DNA of 64,000 nucleotides from an uncultured Clostridium sp. (GTDB lineage Bacteria; Bacillota; Clostridia; Lachnospirales; Lachnospiraceae), in contig UPYT01000011.1 in the NCBI GenBank assembly GCA_900538475.1, forward strand, positions 37,933 through 101,932, written 5' to 3'. The notes beneath the pieces were generated by a model. That model saw nothing but the letters and a program-made list of their open reading frames with translations, searched no databases and was not told where the DNA came from. How positions within the stretch are numbered: the first letter of the stretch is position 1; every line of letters starts with the position of its first letter. Shown one piece after another: positions 63,104 to 64,000 of this stretch. Made by a program: the position numbers and the translations under genes.

Positions 63104-63157
63104 GAAAAAGGCAGCGCCGCCCCTCACCTTCTGGTGTCTTTACGGTACTGCCTTTTC
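63104..63157 (-). terminator. Terminator of the NlpC/P60 gene
   Basis: GAAAAAGGCAG pairs with CTGCCTTTTC, extended inward with one mismatch, plus an inner CACC/GGTG stem. U-rich on the minus strand. Confidence 0.75.
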
Positions 63158-63179
63158 TATCTATAATATCCTGTTCTTT

Positions 63180-63794
63180 TTAAAACATCGTAATGATCTT
63201 TACCGGATCCCGATAATCCCATTCTGATGTTTTGATTCCTGTTTTATAAGTGGAAGCGTGAACAATCTGTCCATCTCCTATGTACATAGCAACATGATTG
63301 ATGCGGGAACCATTTCCGTAAAAAATCAAATCCCCTGGCTGCATCTGACTGGCATCAATAGCCTGTCCCTGTGTAGATTGAGAAGTAGAAGAACGATTCA
63401 TGGAAATTCCTGCGCCGTACTGCATCACATATTTCACAAATCCAGAACAGTCAGCACCCGTATGGGGATCGCTTCCGCCAGCTTTATAAGCGCCGCCTAC
63501 AAACTGCAATGCATAATCCACCAGGCTCTGACGGGCATTCTGTTCTGCCTCTGCCTCTTCAGCCGCCTGAGCTGCTGCCTCCTCAGCTGCCTTTGCTTCT
63601 GCGAGGGCTTTCTGAATTTCCGCATCCGGTCCGCTCTGTGCCAGAACCTCTTCTTCTGACGGAACCAGCAATACTTCCGATATCTGAACTGCTTCCTCCT
63701 GTACAGGTTCTGCATGGGAAATCATAGGATTGTGCCACATCATTACTCCGGTTACTGCCATCATCGCTGCTGCGTATAATACGGACCGCTTCAT
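63180..63794 (-). CDS. Secreted NlpC/P60 (C40) peptidoglycan hydrolase
   Basis: A 204-residue exported protein. The signal peptide ends near MISHAEP. An Ala/Glu-rich coiled-coil-like stretch (about residues 55-90) precedes the NlpC/P60 domain: GADCSGFVKYVM (catalytic Cys), INHVAMYIGDGQ (His) and IVHAS (third polar residue). It cleaves peptide stems of peptidoglycan. Start at the ATG 63794 after GGAG. A TTG four codons upstream overlaps that site and is rejected. Monocistronic. Confidence 0.93.
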   Translation of the reverse strand: MKRSVLYAAAMMAVTGVMMWHNPMISHAEPVQEEAVQISEVLLVPSEEEVLAQSGPDAEIQKALAEAKAAEEAAAQAAEEAEAEQNARQSLVDYALQFVGGAYKAGGSDPHTGADCSGFVKYVMQYGAGISMNRSSTSQSTQGQAIDASQMQPGDLIFYGNGSRINHVAMYIGDGQIVHASTYKTGIKTSEWDYRDPVKIITMF

Positions 63795-63960
63795 TTTCTT
63801 CTCCAATCATGAATGCTTTATTTCAAATGTTACATAATTGTTAAATATGTTACAGGCATATTATACACATAACCAGGATATCCGTCAAGAGATCCTGGTT
63901 ATTGTTTACATATTGTTAATAATTATTTTAAGATTTTATAACATCCCGACAATTGGCATG

Positions 63961-64000
63961 AAAAAGAAGCTCGCTCGCGAGCTTCTCCGCCTGCGGCGGG
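63961..64000. repeat. GC-rich dispersed repeat, cut by the right edge
   Basis: AAGAAGCTCGCTCGCGAGCT and CTGCGGCGGG match 56083-56119. AAGCTCGCTCGCGAGCTT can fold on itself. Confidence 0.6.

Larger units (their letters stand above)
62775..63179. other. Gene-free region with two terminator-like hairpins
   Basis: Beyond the ribosome site and probable promoter of the Ser/Asn-rich gene it holds the hairpins at 62960 and 63104. I see no other gene. Confidence 0.6.

Overview
The window looks like chromosomal DNA of a gut-type anaerobic clostridium, most likely Lachnospiraceae. Pointers are consistent AGGAGG-type ribosome binding sites, a trimeric bifurcating-type [FeFe] hydrogenase (HydABC) with accessory regulatory hydrogenases, Ptb-Buk, UxuA/UxuB/KdgK hexuronate catabolism, FucO, a DUF1576 membrane protein and dense tRNA clusters. 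The genus cannot be fixed from the sequence alone. No rRNA, prophage, transposase gene or CRISPR array is visible.

Layout. 1-4410 (minus): a serine hydrolase cut by the left edge, an SLC13-type anion permease, a LysR regulator and a Gfo/Idh/MocA oxidoreductase. 4533-5808 (plus): DAHP synthase whose promoter is followed directly by a 153-bp MITE. 5966-9594 (minus): uxuA, a GntR/FCD regulator and uxuB, with a palindrome touching the uxuA promoter. 9856-21141: YcxB-like and DUF1576 membrane proteins, uppP, ung, hisF, hisH, a sirtuin-like protein, a small secreted Cys-rich protein, kdgK, fucO, a TetR regulator and an RlmI-like methyltransferase. 21327-26755 (plus): a promoter and a purine riboswitch whose terminator competes with the aptamer, then a three-subunit xanthine dehydrogenase and a purine permease. 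This reads as substrate-induced purine catabolism.

26968-36334 is the least familiar block and my best candidate for an undescribed system. A PucR-type regulator diverges from a minus-strand series encoding a protein that fuses an acyl-carrier-protein-like domain to a CocE/NonD alpha/beta hydrolase, then AcpS (the enzyme that arms ACPs), an OFA-like MFS transporter, a second alpha/beta hydrolase, a DUF1097 membrane protein, a phosphotransacylase and a butyrate-type kinase. Together they suggest uptake and deacylation of an acylated compound, with the acyl group kept as a thioester and converted to ATP through acyl phosphate.

36450-51528 holds a secreted polysaccharide deacetylase and then a large hydrogenase locus: HydC, HydB and HydA, three further H-cluster-type proteins (one with a PAS domain), two DRTGG proteins, a PHP protein, an RsbW-like kinase, a second GHKL ATPase, a SpoIIE-type phosphatase and small thioredoxin-like [2Fe-2S] proteins. 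51690-55328 encodes an NMT1-type ABC importer with permease and ATPase fused, plus a PfkB sugar kinase. 55632-56912 holds eight tRNA genes in two converging groups. 57184-63794 (minus) carries two YfcE-type phosphodiesterases, RdgB, a papain-like lipoprotein protease, a THUMP methyltransferase, a rhodanese, a tiny Ser/Asn repeat protein and an NlpC/P60 hydrolase.

Three full copies of one MITE family, each with 8-bp target duplications, lie at 4567, 58311 and 61877. One supplies the stop codon of the protease gene and another sits at the start of the DAHP synthase leader.
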